Source: Aureisphaera galaxeae (GTDB lineage: Bacteria; Bacteroidota; Bacteroidia; Flavobacteriales; Flavobacteriaceae). Taken from it: a stretch of DNA of 64,000 nucleotides. The notes under the pieces are model-generated. The model made no database searches. It was given only the letters and a program-made list of their open reading frames with translations, and was not told where the DNA came from. Every line of letters begins with the position of its first letter. Within the stretch, counting starts at the first letter, position 1. The stretch covers positions 372,001-436,000 of the forward strand of contig NZ_JAQQTF010000004.1 in NCBI RefSeq assembly GCF_028561275.1, read 5' to 3'. Shown in pieces: positions 17,813-26,800 of this stretch. The position numbers were made by a program, and so were the translations under genes.

Positions 17813-19195
17813 TTGTCCAAGAAACCATCCATACCCAAAGGAACCCGTGATTTTTCACCTTCAGAAGTGGTGAAGCGCCAGTATATTATGAATACGATAA
17901 AGGAGTGCTTTACAACATATGGATTTCAGCCCATAGAAACCCCGAGTTTTGAGAACAGTGAAACCTTGATGGGAAAGTATGGGGAAGAAGGGGACCGGCT
18001 TATTTTTAAGATTTTGAATAGTGGGGATTACTTAAACTCTAAGAAGAAATTTATAAGTGACGAGCTTTACCAAGAAAGAAATAGTAATGAAATCGCGAAG
18101 ATCATTTCTGAAAAAGCGCTGCGTTACGACCTTACAGTTCCTTTTGCAAGGTATGTGGTGCAACATCAAAATGATATTGTCTTTCCTTTCAAGCGCTATC
18201 AGATGCAGCCAGTATGGAGAGCAGATAATCCGCAGAAAGGACGTTTCCGTGAGTTTTATCAGTGCGATGCCGATGTGGTAGGGAGCAAGTCCTTATGGCA
18301 GGAAGTGGAGTTGGTACAATTATATGATGCTGTCTTTACCCAATTGGGATTGAAGGGAACCACCATTAAAATGAACAACCGAAAAATCCTGAGCGGAATT
18401 GCTGAAGTAATTGGCGAAGCCGATAAGTTGATCGACTTTACCGTTGCCCTGGACAAGTTAGATAAGATAGGAGAGGAGAAAGTAAAGGAGGAGATGTGTT
18501 CTAAAGGGATTAGCGATGCAGCTATTGAAAAGGTGCAGCCTTTGTTCGAAGCATCTGGAACAGCTTCCGATAAGCTAGGTATGTTGAAAGGACTTTTGGC
18601 TACCTCCGAAATAGGATTGGAAGGGATCACCGATCTCGAGTTCATCGTTAACTCTGTGGACGACTTAGGTCTAGGTTCTACTAGTCTTGAGATCGACGTT
18701 ACCTTGGCACGTGGACTAAACTATTATACCGGAGCCATCTTCGAAGTAGCGGCTCCAGAAGGCGTTAAAATGGGCAGTATAGGTGGTGGCGGTCGTTACG
18801 ATGACCTTACCGGAATATTTGGACTGAAAGATGTAAGTGGGGTAGGGATTTCCTTCGGATTGGACCGTATTTATTTGGTGTTGGAAGAATTAGGCCTTTT
18901 TCCGGATACGGTATCAGCCACTACGAAGGTATTGTTCCTCAATTTTGGAGAGCAGGAAGGGATGTATGCTATGAAAGCGATAAAGGCACTTCGTGCAGAA
19001 GGCGTCTCGGCTGAACTGTATCCCGATGCTGCCAAATTCAAAAAACAAATGACCTATGCGGATCGTAGGGGCATTCCCTTTGTGGTTTTAGCAGGTGACA
19101 AAGAAATTGAGGCAGAAACCTACACACTTAAGAATATGGGGACGGGGGAGCAAGAATCCCTTGGCCTAGATCAACTTTCTGAAGCCCTGCAATAA
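17813..19195 (+). CDS. hisS: Histidyl-tRNA synthetase
   Basis: 460 residues from the TTG at 17813, giving [16 protein letters not shown], the usual class II HisRS start. The frame stays open 90 bases further upstream, but that part runs through an intergenic repeat and is not family-like. Motif 1 region, motif 2 ([27 protein letters not shown]), the HisA motif [15 protein letters not shown] and motif 3 ([15 protein letters not shown]) are all present, with a C-terminal anticodon-binding domain. Charges tRNA-His. Six bases upstream of the DoxX-like gene. Confidence 0.97.
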   Translation: MSKKPSIPKGTRDFSPSEVVKRQYIMNTIKECFTTYGFQPIETPSFENSETLMGKYGEEGDRLIFKILNSGDYLNSKKKFISDELYQERNSNEIAKIISEKALRYDLTVPFARYVVQHQNDIVFPFKRYQMQPVWRADNPQKGRFREFYQCDADVVGSKSLWQEVELVQLYDAVFTQLGLKGTTIKMNNRKILSGIAEVIGEADKLIDFTVALDKLDKIGEEKVKEEMCSKGISDAAIEKVQPLFEASGTASDKLGMLKGLLATSEIGLEGITDLEFIVNSVDDLGLGSTSLEIDVTLARGLNYYTGAIFEVAAPEGVKMGSIGGGGRYDDLTGIFGLKDVSGVGISFGLDRIYLVLEELGLFPDTVSATTKVLFLNFGEQEGMYAMKAIKALRAEGVSAELYPDAAKFKKQMTYADRRGIPFVVLAGDKEIEAETYTLKNMGTGEQESLGLDQLSEALQ

Positions 19196-19201
19196 TCTAC
19201 T

Positions 19202-19648
19202 ATGACCGAATTCGAGAATCTGGATAAAGGGATATCGGCCCGAATGAAAAAGATGGGCGTACCAGCCCTACGTATTTCGTTTGCCATCATCTTTATTTGG
19301 TTCGGAATTCTAAAACCCTTTGGTCTATCGGCCGCAGAACCTTTATTGAAAGCTACCGTGGCGTGGCTTCCATTTGGATCGCCGGATACTTGGCTTCATG
19401 TGATTGGATGGTGGGAAGTGCTTATTGGTATCCTCTTTTTATTTCAAAGAACCACGCGGATAGCTATTCTTCTGTTATTGCTGCAAATGTTGGGAACTTT
19501 TATGCCAATGGTGTTTTTGCCAGAAGTGGTTTATCAAAAACCATGGGCGGTGTATTTACCTACTATGGAAGGGCAGTATATCATTAAAAACGTAATGATC
19601 ATTTCGGCTGCATTGGTTATTGGCGGGACTATAGGGCGTTCGAAATGA
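19202..19648 (+). CDS. DoxX/DUF417-like membrane protein
   Basis: 148 residues, four hydrophobic helices: LRISFAIIFIWFGILKPFG, WLHVIGWWEVLIGILFLF, IAILLLLLQMLGTFMPMVF and a last one near NVMIISAALVIGGTIG. This layout and the first helix resemble the DUF417/YkgB and DoxX groups, small quinone-linked or unknown membrane proteins. Six bases after hisS, so probably co-transcribed. Exact subfamily uncertain. Confidence 0.7.
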   Translation: MTEFENLDKGISARMKKMGVPALRISFAIIFIWFGILKPFGLSAAEPLLKATVAWLPFGSPDTWLHVIGWWEVLIGILFLFQRTTRIAILLLLLQMLGTFMPMVFLPEVVYQKPWAVYLPTMEGQYIIKNVMIISAALVIGGTIGRSK

Positions 19649-19743
19649 TCCCTTTAAAATGAGGGTATAACTGCTGTTAGCAAATTGATTTTCTTTATAG
19701 CGGAATATCCTTTGTCCAATCTTGAAAAAAGATAGTCAAGTTA

Positions 19744-19774
19744 TTTGCAACAGATGATTTTGTTGTTATCTTTG
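19744..19774 (+). promoter_or_regulatory. Promoter of the tRNA-Met gene
   Basis: -33 TTTG (19744-19747), 19-base spacer, -7 TATCTTTG (19767-19774); the tRNA begins 12 bases later. Confidence 0.85.
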
Positions 19775-19786
19775 CATCCGCAATTT

Positions 19787-19860
19787 GGCGAGGTAGCTCA
19801 GCTGGTTAGAGCGTCGGATTCATAACCCGGAGGTCGCGAGTTCAAGTCTCGCTCTCGCTA
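19787..19860 (+). tRNA. tRNA-Met (anticodon CAT)
   Basis: 74 bases. Acceptor GGCGAGG (19787-19793) pairs with TCTCGCT (19853-19859) with G-U at both ends. D-arm GCTC...GAGC, anticodon loop TTCATAA with CAT, T-arm GCGAG-TTCAAGT-CTCGC, discriminator A, CCA not encoded. The G1-U72 pair and the lack of the GGG/CCC anticodon stem argue against initiator tRNA. A lysidine-modified tRNA-Ile2 cannot be fully excluded from anticodon alone. Confidence 0.9.
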
Positions 19861-19869
19861 CAAAAGATA

Positions 19870-19898
19870 AACCTGATACGTTTGTATCAGGTTTTTTT
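19870..19898 (+). terminator. Terminator of the tRNA gene
   Basis: ACCTGATAC (19871-19879) pairs with GTATCAGGT (19884-19892), then a T-run. Confidence 0.9.
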
Positions 19899-19945
19899 GT
19901 TTTCAAAGGGATTGCCAATTTGCAAAGTCATAATTGAATGTGATA

Positions 19946-20929
19946 TTAGAAAAATTTGTTGAAAGGAAAAGATTCGTTTAAAAACAGTTTTAACTCTTCA
20001 AATTCAAAACAAACATTTTGTCTGCCAGCTGCAAAAGAAATAATTTCATATTCAGAAAATACAAAACAAATACCTACTTCATTAATATAAAACTTTTCTG
20101 GGACTTGAATTTTTTGTTCCCAATATCCATTGTCATTTAGTTTCTCATAGTACTCAAGTCCATTCAATACTTTTAGTCTTTCGATTATCTTTTTTGTTAG
20201 CCCTTTTCGCGCATTACCGAGAAAAACATCTGTAAAATAGAGTTCCCTCATGGACTCTAGATTGTATATATAATATAAATGATAAAACTGATCGTGTGCC
20301 ATTCCAGTCTGATAATATTGCCCCTCAATTTTGTAAGACAGTATATTTTTATCATTAAAGAGTATTTTCATTTTTCGATTTTTAGTACTTTTTAAACCAT
20401 TACCGAATACTTCTTTTAAATTTTCCTTGTTAACAAACCTTTTCTCTTCTGATATAAATTTATTTCCAACTAAATCCATGTTTTCATTCAAGGATAGATT
20501 ATTCCTGAATGATTCTCCAAAAAAATCTTTCCCAATTATTGTTTCTAATTTTGATAAATCAAAACCAGAATTACTTTTTATAATCGGCATTTGACATGTC
20601 ATAGAATAATTAATGACTCCGTCTTTACTTTTGAAGTTGGTGGTATATGAATAATCTTCCTTTATTTCTTTGAAACTAATATCTATATACTCCTCAGATT
20701 CGTTTGGTGTAATAATATTGATGTTTTCTACATTGATTACCTCCTTATTTGAATTGTCGGTAATGGAAATTGTTTGGTGAGGTTGCTCAAGTTCCGTTTT
20801 GGTTTTGTTGGAGAATCTATCAAAAACAGAAACCCCATCGGCTAATGATCCAAATAGAATAGCAAGAAACCCCAAAAAGGCGAGTATTTTAAGCCAAATT
20901 TTCTTGTACCATTTCTTTTTTTTTGCCAT
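19946..20929 (-). CDS. Membrane-anchored DUF3298 protein on an AT-rich island
   Basis: 327 residues. N-terminal basic stretch MAKKKKWYKKIW, one membrane helix (IWLKILAFLGFLAILFGSLA), then a periplasmic domain ending in a DUF3298 (RsiV-like) module: HDQFYHLYYIYNLESMRELYF and, near the end, GICFVFSEYEIISFAAG. Related domains in RsiV bind lysozyme; whether this one binds anything is unknown. The gene is visibly much richer in A+T than its neighbours, with many AAA and TTT codons. It lies between a tRNA and a short repeat of the tRNA end, which suggests horizontal acquisition. Confidence 0.65.
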   Translation of the reverse strand: MAKKKKWYKKIWLKILAFLGFLAILFGSLADGVSVFDRFSNKTKTELEQPHQTISITDNSNKEVINVENINIITPNESEEYIDISFKEIKEDYSYTTNFKSKDGVINYSMTCQMPIIKSNSGFDLSKLETIIGKDFFGESFRNNLSLNENMDLVGNKFISEEKRFVNKENLKEVFGNGLKSTKNRKMKILFNDKNILSYKIEGQYYQTGMAHDQFYHLYYIYNLESMRELYFTDVFLGNARKGLTKKIIERLKVLNGLEYYEKLNDNGYWEQKIQVPEKFYINEVGICFVFSEYEIISFAAGRQNVCFEFEELKLFLNESFPFNKFF

Positions 20930-21266
20930 CCTCCAAAATATATTAGTTTAAGTTTTGAGTGATTAACCCAATTGAACAAAAAATTGATATCTAAATTAAT
21001 CAGAAAATTACTTTAAACCAATCTAAAAGTATGCAACCTTATTCAGGATTTCATCGGTTACTCTGAACATTAAATTTTATTTATAAATCATCGTTATGGT
21101 GATGGTGCAAATGTGATGGTATGTCTGCAATATCTATATTGGGGTTTTATTTCCAGAAATATTACCAAAGCTTTTACATGTAATATGTGCGTTCACTTAG
21201 AAGTATAACCGATAGAGGTTGATGAGCAATTCTCGCTATTATACTTTAAAGGCATTGAATTAGGAC
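20930..21266. other. AT-rich non-coding gap with tRNA-end repeat
   Basis: No reading frame of note on either strand. The stretch is A+T-rich like the adjacent DUF3298 gene. It contains TCTCGCTA at 21231-21238, identical to the last eight bases of the tRNA-Met gene (19853-19860) and in direct orientation. This may mark the far edge of an inserted segment. Confidence 0.45.
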
Positions 21267-22655
21267 CTAACTTTTAATCCCTTTGGCAATACATTCCTGT
21301 ACCACCTCCCATTCAAAATTCAAGTAGAGATCACTTCTGGCTTGCATGGGATCTTCGGCCGCTCGCATCTTTTCCATTTTCGATTCGAAAAGGACTTTGT
21401 TGTCATCCAAGTCCCGTATTAAACTATGGTGTTGTGTGTGGGCTTTATGCTTGTGCTCCTTATGAACAATATTGGAGTATTTATATTCGTAAAAACGGGT
21501 GCCCACTTCTCTTTGCAGGAAGAAGAAAAACACGTCTTCATACCCATACTTACCACAAAACTCTTCGTCTATGCCCTGGGTTTTATTGTAGGTGTTCTTC
21601 GTTAAAAAGAATACATTAAAATGATTCTCCGCGCGCTGCATTCCAGAAAGGGTTACAAATTTAAAGGCAATGTTGTCGGGGATGGCAAAATGAAGAATGC
21701 TATCCAATAAGTTTTCAGGGAAAAGTACATCAAGGTCGCATAGGATAAGCTTTTCCGATTTTGCAAGGGAAACCCCTAAGTTCCTAGCACCTCCTTGATT
21801 CCAAACAATATCATCCGTAACCCGAGCCAACGTATAATTGAGGGGGATGTTTTCAGGAATTACAGGAGCCACCTTAGAATGATCGTCCACAAAAACAAAG
21901 TGGATCCGTTTCAATATATGTTCACTATAGGAACTATACACCTTGATCAATTCGTTGAGTGGATCTACTTGATCATTATCGCGGAAGAAGTGCACTACGT
22001 AAGTTAACTCAATCCCATTGGTATTCCTCGTGGTATTGAATTCGGCGATCTGTTTGGCGTGCTTTTCAGGATCCGCATATGCATCTATATCCCATAATGA
22101 AATATTGGCATTGTGAAAACCGAACTCATGTGTCCAGGTCATACGTTCTACACCGAACTTTTCAGCAATTTCCCGAGTGGCGAACTGAATGCCCTTGCTT
22201 TCTAGAAAGGATCTATACGTTCTGCATATCTGAACATCTTCGGGATGGCAATCGTTAATCTCGGGTTCCGTCGCCAAAACATTCAGTAGTTTTTTCGATC
22301 GTAAACTAAAGCCCCCATTTCCCATTCCCCAAATGGAAAGGGTGCCTATATAGTCATAATTCAAAAAATCATCGGTCCAGCTTTCAGGATTCAGTACAAA
22401 ACCATCGTGTTGAATGACCAGGACATAATCCGTATCCACATACTTGTATAGCTCTTTGATCATGAACTGGCTATATTCCTCAATGGAGGTAACCGGAGGG
22501 ATGTTAACCACATCCTTGTAATCGGAAGTCAAGCTGGTGAGTAATTTAACCTCCTTAAAGCGAATCTTTTTTTGGGAAATCTCGGCTGCGAAAATAAGAC
22601 GATCAATATCGATACAATCCAAGCCCAATAAGGTCACATTATCTAATTGCAACAT
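21267..22655 (-). CDS. Two-domain glycosyltransferase, DUF5672 fused to GT2
   Basis: 462 residues, no signal peptide. The N-terminal half (about 1-190) is DUF5672-like: YVLVIQHDGFVLNPESWTDD, FLNYDYIGTLSIWGMGNGGF, SLRSKKLL. The C-terminal half (about 210-400) is a GT2-type GT-A fold: VVHFFRDNDQVDPLNELIKV, FVFVDDHSK, NQGGARNLGVSLAKSEKLIL followed by the metal-binding CDLDVLFP. So two probable transferase domains occur in one chain. It lies 52 bases downstream of the GT9 gene and probably shares its operon. Acceptor and sugar unknown; cytosolic action expected. Confidence 0.75.
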   Translation of the reverse strand: MLQLDNVTLLGLDCIDIDRLIFAAEISQKKIRFKEVKLLTSLTSDYKDVVNIPPVTSIEEYSQFMIKELYKYVDTDYVLVIQHDGFVLNPESWTDDFLNYDYIGTLSIWGMGNGGFSLRSKKLLNVLATEPEINDCHPEDVQICRTYRSFLESKGIQFATREIAEKFGVERMTWTHEFGFHNANISLWDIDAYADPEKHAKQIAEFNTTRNTNGIELTYVVHFFRDNDQVDPLNELIKVYSSYSEHILKRIHFVFVDDHSKVAPVIPENIPLNYTLARVTDDIVWNQGGARNLGVSLAKSEKLILCDLDVLFPENLLDSILHFAIPDNIAFKFVTLSGMQRAENHFNVFFLTKNTYNKTQGIDEEFCGKYGYEDVFFFFLQREVGTRFYEYKYSNIVHKEHKHKAHTQHHSLIRDLDDNKVLFESKMEKMRAAEDPMQARSDLYLNFEWEVVQECIAKGIKS

Positions 22656-22707
22656 ACAAGAAAGGTGATTGTATTGAACATTGGGTCCTGATTCGTAGTA
22701 TTCATTA

Positions 22708-23886
22708 TTAGGTCAGTGATATGGAAAGGGACTTTTTTACGAGTGGAATCTTCCTGTATATATGTAACTGAAGTAAGGCATTGAAAGTTTCTCCCAATTG
22801 CTCTGGGATATCACCTATACTAAGGGCTTCTTGGTCAAAATGGGTGAGCATGAAGTCCCTACTTTCTTCATCGTGAATCTCCAAGAGATATTCGTTTTCT
22901 TTTCCTTGGAATACAATACTTTCGTCTTCCAGAGTAGCCTGGAAATCCCGGTTCTTGTAGTACTGACCAGAAGCATCGGGGTACAAACGGTTTAAAAGCT
23001 TTAATAGATGAAAAAACATCTTGTCTGGTTTGGTGTTGGAAAGGCACACGCGATCCTCACAATTAATGATCACTTCATAATTGCATCGGGTAGCACAATG
23101 ACCTTTCTTTCCCCAGATGAGTTCTACATTTTCGGCAAATGCTCCCCAGCATCCAGGTCCTGTCGGTCCGTATATAGTGAGAATTGGGGTATTGAAAGCC
23201 CCTGCCAAATGGGTAATTCCGGAATCATTTCCAACATGGAAAAGCGCCCCGGCAACTTCATCGGCAACTTCATCAATATTCCCGGTTACCAAAACATGGG
23301 GAATTCCCTGAGTCTTTAAAAACTTCTCCGGATTTGGATCTTCCGGCCCAACGATCACCTTAGGTGTCAATTCAGGGAAATAGTTATGAATGATGGACAT
23401 GAGCTCCTCATAGTAGGATAGGGGCCAAGCCTTCAATAAGAATCCTGCTCCCGGGTGAACGGTATAGTAACTTTCAGAGGTTTCTTTTCTTACGAAGAAA
23501 GGAAAGGGAGCTTGGGATTTCTCCAGATCTGGAAATACATTAATAATCCCATCCTTGTAATGTTCTATTGCGTGTTGTTTTACCTTTTTATGGGTAAGGT
23601 ATCGCAATTGCGGAATCTTTTCAAGATCATTCTGAAACCAAGGATAATTTCCTAGTTCTATCACTTCATCGTAATCCTCCGAGTTGATCTTGTTTTCATC
23701 TACCACCGTAATATTTTCCAGATGGTTTTCGAAAAGGGATACCAATCTTGGTTGGGTGGCGAAGGTGACTTGAAACTTATCCTTGAGCATGTACAAAGAG
23801 GGAACCGTAAAAAAAATATCTCCCAATCCGCCATAACTCTTGTATACCAGTATATTCTTTTTGTGGGTTGCCGTGTCCAACTCCAT
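22708..23886 (-). CDS. Family 9 glycosyltransferase (heptosyltransferase-like)
   Basis: 392 residues, GT-B fold. N-terminal half: NILVYKSYGGLGDIFFTVPS, the usual GT9 start with a GGLGD loop. C-terminal half: HPGAGFLLKAWPLSYYEELM and HVGNDSGITHLAGAFNTPIL followed by IYGPTGP, the nucleotide-sugar-binding signature. A cysteine-rich insert (CATRC, C-ED-RVC near 275-290) is unlike classical WaaC/WaaF. The C-terminal about 80 residues are not part of the fold. Lies 48 bases after the Tat lipoprotein gene on the same strand. Confidence 0.8.
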   Translation of the reverse strand: MELDTATHKKNILVYKSYGGLGDIFFTVPSLYMLKDKFQVTFATQPRLVSLFENHLENITVVDENKINSEDYDEVIELGNYPWFQNDLEKIPQLRYLTHKKVKQHAIEHYKDGIINVFPDLEKSQAPFPFFVRKETSESYYTVHPGAGFLLKAWPLSYYEELMSIIHNYFPELTPKVIVGPEDPNPEKFLKTQGIPHVLVTGNIDEVADEVAGALFHVGNDSGITHLAGAFNTPILTIYGPTGPGCWGAFAENVELIWGKKGHCATRCNYEVIINCEDRVCLSNTKPDKMFFHLLKLLNRLYPDASGQYYKNRDFQATLEDESIVFQGKENEYLLEIHDEESRDFMLTHFDQEALSIGDIPEQLGETFNALLQLHIYRKIPLVKKSLSISLT

Positions 23887-23934
23887 GTTTCGGTTTTTAA
23901 TATTTATTGGAAAAATATGGGTACAGGAAATGCT

Positions 23935-24198
23935 TTAATACCCTCCGTCGTAGTATCCGTCGTCATAATATCCGTCATCGTAGTATCCATCGTCGTAATA
24001 CCCGTCATCATAGTATCCATCATCGTAATAACCGTCTTCATAATATCCATCGTAGTACCCGTCATTGTGATTCATTTCTTCCATTTCCTCATTATCGGAA
24101 TCGGAACTACAGGAGATGACAGACACACCAACAATGGTGGCCACAGAACTTAATAATAAAGTTTGTCCGGTTTTCTTTATAAAGACCCTTCGTTTCAT
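23935..24198 (-). CDS. Tat-exported lipoprotein with GYYDD tandem repeats
   Basis: 87 residues. A twin-arginine signal (KRRVFIKK at 2-9, hydrophobic core 12-28) ends in a lipobox VISC with Cys30. After an acidic linker (DSDNEEMEEMNHN) the whole rest, residues 46-87, is built of eight GYY units, mostly GYYDD, ending DGGY. The DNA is a 15-bp tandem repeat whose copies differ at synonymous positions, so amino acid sequence rather than DNA is kept. The protein is expected on the periplasmic or outer face as a Tyr/Asp-rich stalk. It is first in a probable operon with two glycosyltransferases. I know no described function. Confidence 0.75.
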   Translation of the reverse strand: MKRRVFIKKTGQTLLLSSVATIVGVSVISCSSDSDNEEMEEMNHNDGYYDGYYEDGYYDDGYYDDGYYDDGYYDDGYYDDGYYDGGY

Positions 24199-24523
24199 AC
24201 GTTGATTTCTCTTACAATGTTAAAAAATTAATGCGATTGTACAACAAGAAGAAACCAATAATCTTGAAATTATGTTATAATGGTTTCACTTTTTGGGTTT
24301 TAAACAACAAGGGCATCATAAAAAACTCCCACCCAAGCGGGAGCTTCCATTCATTGGAAGTTACTTCTTAGGATACGGCATATTTGTTATCCTATGGATG
24401 ATGAGATTATCGTAATAAAAACATAAGACCCCGATACCTAAATATCGAGGTCTGGATTTTGCCCAATTATGCATGTAACTTGTATTAAGTATAGGATGTA
24501 CTTTATGCCTATTACAAATTGGG
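24199..24523. other. Gene-free stretch with stem-loops
   Basis: No convincing gene. Contents: the leader region of the Tat lipoprotein gene, the terminator at 24320-24343, an adjacent hairpin CTTCCA-TTCAT-TGGAAG (24344-24360), and an imperfect hairpin GACCCCGATA...ATATCGAGGTC at about 24429-24454. Confidence 0.5.
24320..24343 (-). terminator. Rho-independent terminator, reverse strand
   Basis: Reverse-strand CTCCCGC-TTGG-GTGGGAG (one G-T pair) followed by TTTTTT. It ends transcription coming from the 24.5-27.2 kb genes before the Tat lipoprotein operon. Confidence 0.75.
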
Positions 24524-26275
24524 TTATAATATGGACACAAACTTTGCGGAGGAATCACAGGAAATTATAGGAGTGAGTTGCCGCATTAATTCCTCCTTTG
24601 TCAATTCCCTGTAACGATTAAATACACTTTCATCTCCTAGCAAGCTCCAAATAAGGTCCGAAGGTGTTAACTCTGGCTTTGAACTATACATCCAATCCAG
24701 TTCATTACGAAGGTCCCGGATGGCTTCAAGAGTCTTGATCGTATTTTCTTCATTTTCTATGTATCTTTTTATCATAGAAAACCACTGTCCAATCCCTACG
24801 GTGCTTGCATTGGCCCCCAGCGCTTTTAAATACTGCTGTGCTTCCAAAAGGTCGTCGTAGGAAATACCATCGGTATAAGAATCTGTAATACCCAAGAGCG
24901 TTGTTTTTTCGTCATAGGCAGAGAAGATGTTATCCCAATTGTTTCGTGGCCTTTTCAACCCATCATGCATTTCCTCATACATTCTGTCCATAATTAGGGA
25001 AACAGGGCCATATATTGGGATTAATAAATCCCCTAGCAATATTTCCTTATGAAGCTCTAATAGTTGATCGGTATCCCGAAACCATACGCTATACCCATCA
25101 AAACTGGATAAATACGTATTGGGCCAACCCGAGCTGTTTAGATCAAGGTCTACTACCCAGAAGCGATTGCAATCACTAAAGGCTTTGTTTTCGACATCTT
25201 CTGCCCAAGGGACATATGTGGGTGCAATTAGGTTGTCATAGGCGTATCCATCCAAACAGGAAGCTTCGGGTATATTAATGTAGTAATAGAAGCGGGTGCC
25301 ATCCAAAATAGCATATGCGGTACTTGTCCCATCAACGCTCCAGTTGCTTCTATCGTTAATGATTGCCGAGTTGTCATAAAATGATGTGCTTCCCTGATAG
25401 CTAACCATGTGCGACACCATGGGCGTACAAATGTCATCCAGATATTCCCTTACATATCCCCGGGTCGACAGGGAGTTGTAGAAGTCTATTACTTCTTGAT
25501 ACACTTCATTTCTGTAACGTATATAGCGTAAGTCGCTATCCTGAATGTTCTGAATCCCATCTGGAGTCAAACTCTCTACCCAATTCGCAAACCGATTAAA
25601 GTTGCCGCCAAATTCGCTTTCGGTGAAGGCCGTTTTTAGAGTGATCATATTATGGTAATATTGACCTACTGTAGCAGCCAATTGAGAAGCTGTGATGTGT
25701 AGTGGTATTAGCTCACTTAAACGTCTAAACTGCCTTCTAGCATCGGCTTCAGTATCAATATAGAGACGAATCTTATTGCTTGTTTTCTCTATGCTTCTCC
25801 AACTATCGCCCAGCAAATTAATATTCTCGGTTTGCATTTTCTCCACTAATTCGAGATGCAGCCACTCATCAATGAATACCGCTGCGGTTTCAAATTCGGC
25901 GAATTCTTCTGCTTGAAATTGATCCAGTAACTCATCGTTTAAGTTGCGTAGTCGCTCGGAAATGTCCGAATGCGAACGTTGAACTTCATCAATGATTCTT
26001 TCTGTAGCGACTTCAAGTTCACTGTCACCTCCAAAGAGCAAATCGGAAATGATTGGAGAGTAACTTGCCAAGAGCGCTTTTCCTACATTCGTCAATATTT
26101 CTTTTGTTACTGTTTTCACTCCTGCTTCTATTCCCGTGCTTACGGCATCCTGCAACCAGTTTTCGCTCATGGAAGACTTAATGACATTATCGGGTTTCAC
26201 ATAGTCGGAAGAGGCTTTTTGAGAGCATAGAAATATAATAAGGAACAACAGTAAACTAAATGTTCTTATTTTCAT
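24524..26275 (-). CDS. Large secreted helical protein, unknown function
   Basis: 583 residues with a Sec signal peptide (MKIRTFSLLLFLIIFLCSQKASS). The first half is strongly alpha-helical: a hydrophobic helix pair (VGKALLASYSPIISDLLFG near 62-82), long amphipathic helices (ELEVATERIIDEVQRSH, SDISERLRNLNDELLDQF), then AATVGQYYHNMITLKTAF. The middle (about 285-370) looks beta-rich with many Tyr/Ser. The helix plan is reminiscent of the N-terminal pore-forming bundle of Cry-type toxins, but this is only a resemblance by eye. Followed 12 bases upstream by a small exported protein gene on the same strand. No recognised family. Confidence 0.55.
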   Translation of the reverse strand: MKIRTFSLLLFLIIFLCSQKASSDYVKPDNVIKSSMSENWLQDAVSTGIEAGVKTVTKEILTNVGKALLASYSPIISDLLFGGDSELEVATERIIDEVQRSHSDISERLRNLNDELLDQFQAEEFAEFETAAVFIDEWLHLELVEKMQTENINLLGDSWRSIEKTSNKIRLYIDTEADARRQFRRLSELIPLHITASQLAATVGQYYHNMITLKTAFTESEFGGNFNRFANWVESLTPDGIQNIQDSDLRYIRYRNEVYQEVIDFYNSLSTRGYVREYLDDICTPMVSHMVSYQGSTSFYDNSAIINDRSNWSVDGTSTAYAILDGTRFYYYINIPEASCLDGYAYDNLIAPTYVPWAEDVENKAFSDCNRFWVVDLDLNSSGWPNTYLSSFDGYSVWFRDTDQLLELHKEILLGDLLIPIYGPVSLIMDRMYEEMHDGLKRPRNNWDNIFSAYDEKTTLLGITDSYTDGISYDDLLEAQQYLKALGANASTVGIGQWFSMIKRYIENEENTIKTLEAIRDLRNELDWMYSSKPELTPSDLIWSLLGDESVFNRYRELTKEELMRQLTPIISCDSSAKFVSIL

Positions 26276-26287
26276 TGTGATCTAATT

Positions 26288-26707
26288 TTAGTTTGGTTTT
26301 AAAGCTATTTCTGTACATTCACATGCAGATCTTTGCACATGTACTTTCTTGCCTGCTAATTTTGCGGACAACAGCATATTGCCCATCTTTTCGACCGCGG
26401 CCCTACAATTATTGTCATTGGGATCACATGGAGTAATAACGAACCATTGCCCTCTTCTTGCAGATGAACATCTGAATTCTGCCCCACTGTTTCCTTCATT
26501 GAACAATGTAAAATGGATTTCCCCATTCTTAAGAAAGCGAAGCGCATTAATATTCTTAGCTGGTAAATTCCAGGGCATTTCTTCATCAATGGTAGAGGTA
26601 CTTAGTGTTTCTCCATCAATTCCTTTATTTGCTGGCTTTTTAAAGCTCAATAGGGCCAATGATAGGGTTATGGCAATGACTGAATAAATTAAAATATGAT
26701 TTTTCAT
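26288..26707 (-). CDS. Small exported or anchored cysteine-containing protein
   Basis: 139 residues. N-terminal hydrophobic segment (ILIYSVIAITLSLALLSF) acts as signal peptide or anchor. The mature part has five Cys (CSSARRG, TPCDPNDNNC, SACEC) that could form disulfides after export. FVITPCDPNDNNCRAAVEKM and LLSAKLAGKKVHVQRSAC are the most distinctive stretches. It is 12 bases upstream of the helical secreted protein gene and likely in its operon. Family not recognised. Confidence 0.55.
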   Translation of the reverse strand: MKNHILIYSVIAITLSLALLSFKKPANKGIDGETLSTSTIDEEMPWNLPAKNINALRFLKNGEIHFTLFNEGNSGAEFRCSSARRGQWFVITPCDPNDNNCRAAVEKMGNMLLSAKLAGKKVHVQRSACECTEIALKPN

Positions 26708-26800
26708 GATTTCTGTTTTTTAGGATTAAAAATGTTTATTGTTTAATGGTTTTGAGAATGAAGCCACTTAGAAATAACTCCAAGTGGCTTCCATTGGGGG

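Noticed and set aside
23935-24065. Short tandem repeat as a possible CRISPR array
   Set aside because: Units are 15 bp without spacers and encode an in-frame GYYDD repeat; no cas genes.
24361-24558. 65-codon open frame on the reverse strand
   Set aside because: Overlaps the end of the large secreted protein gene in another frame, contains stem-loops and has an improbable amino acid make-up.
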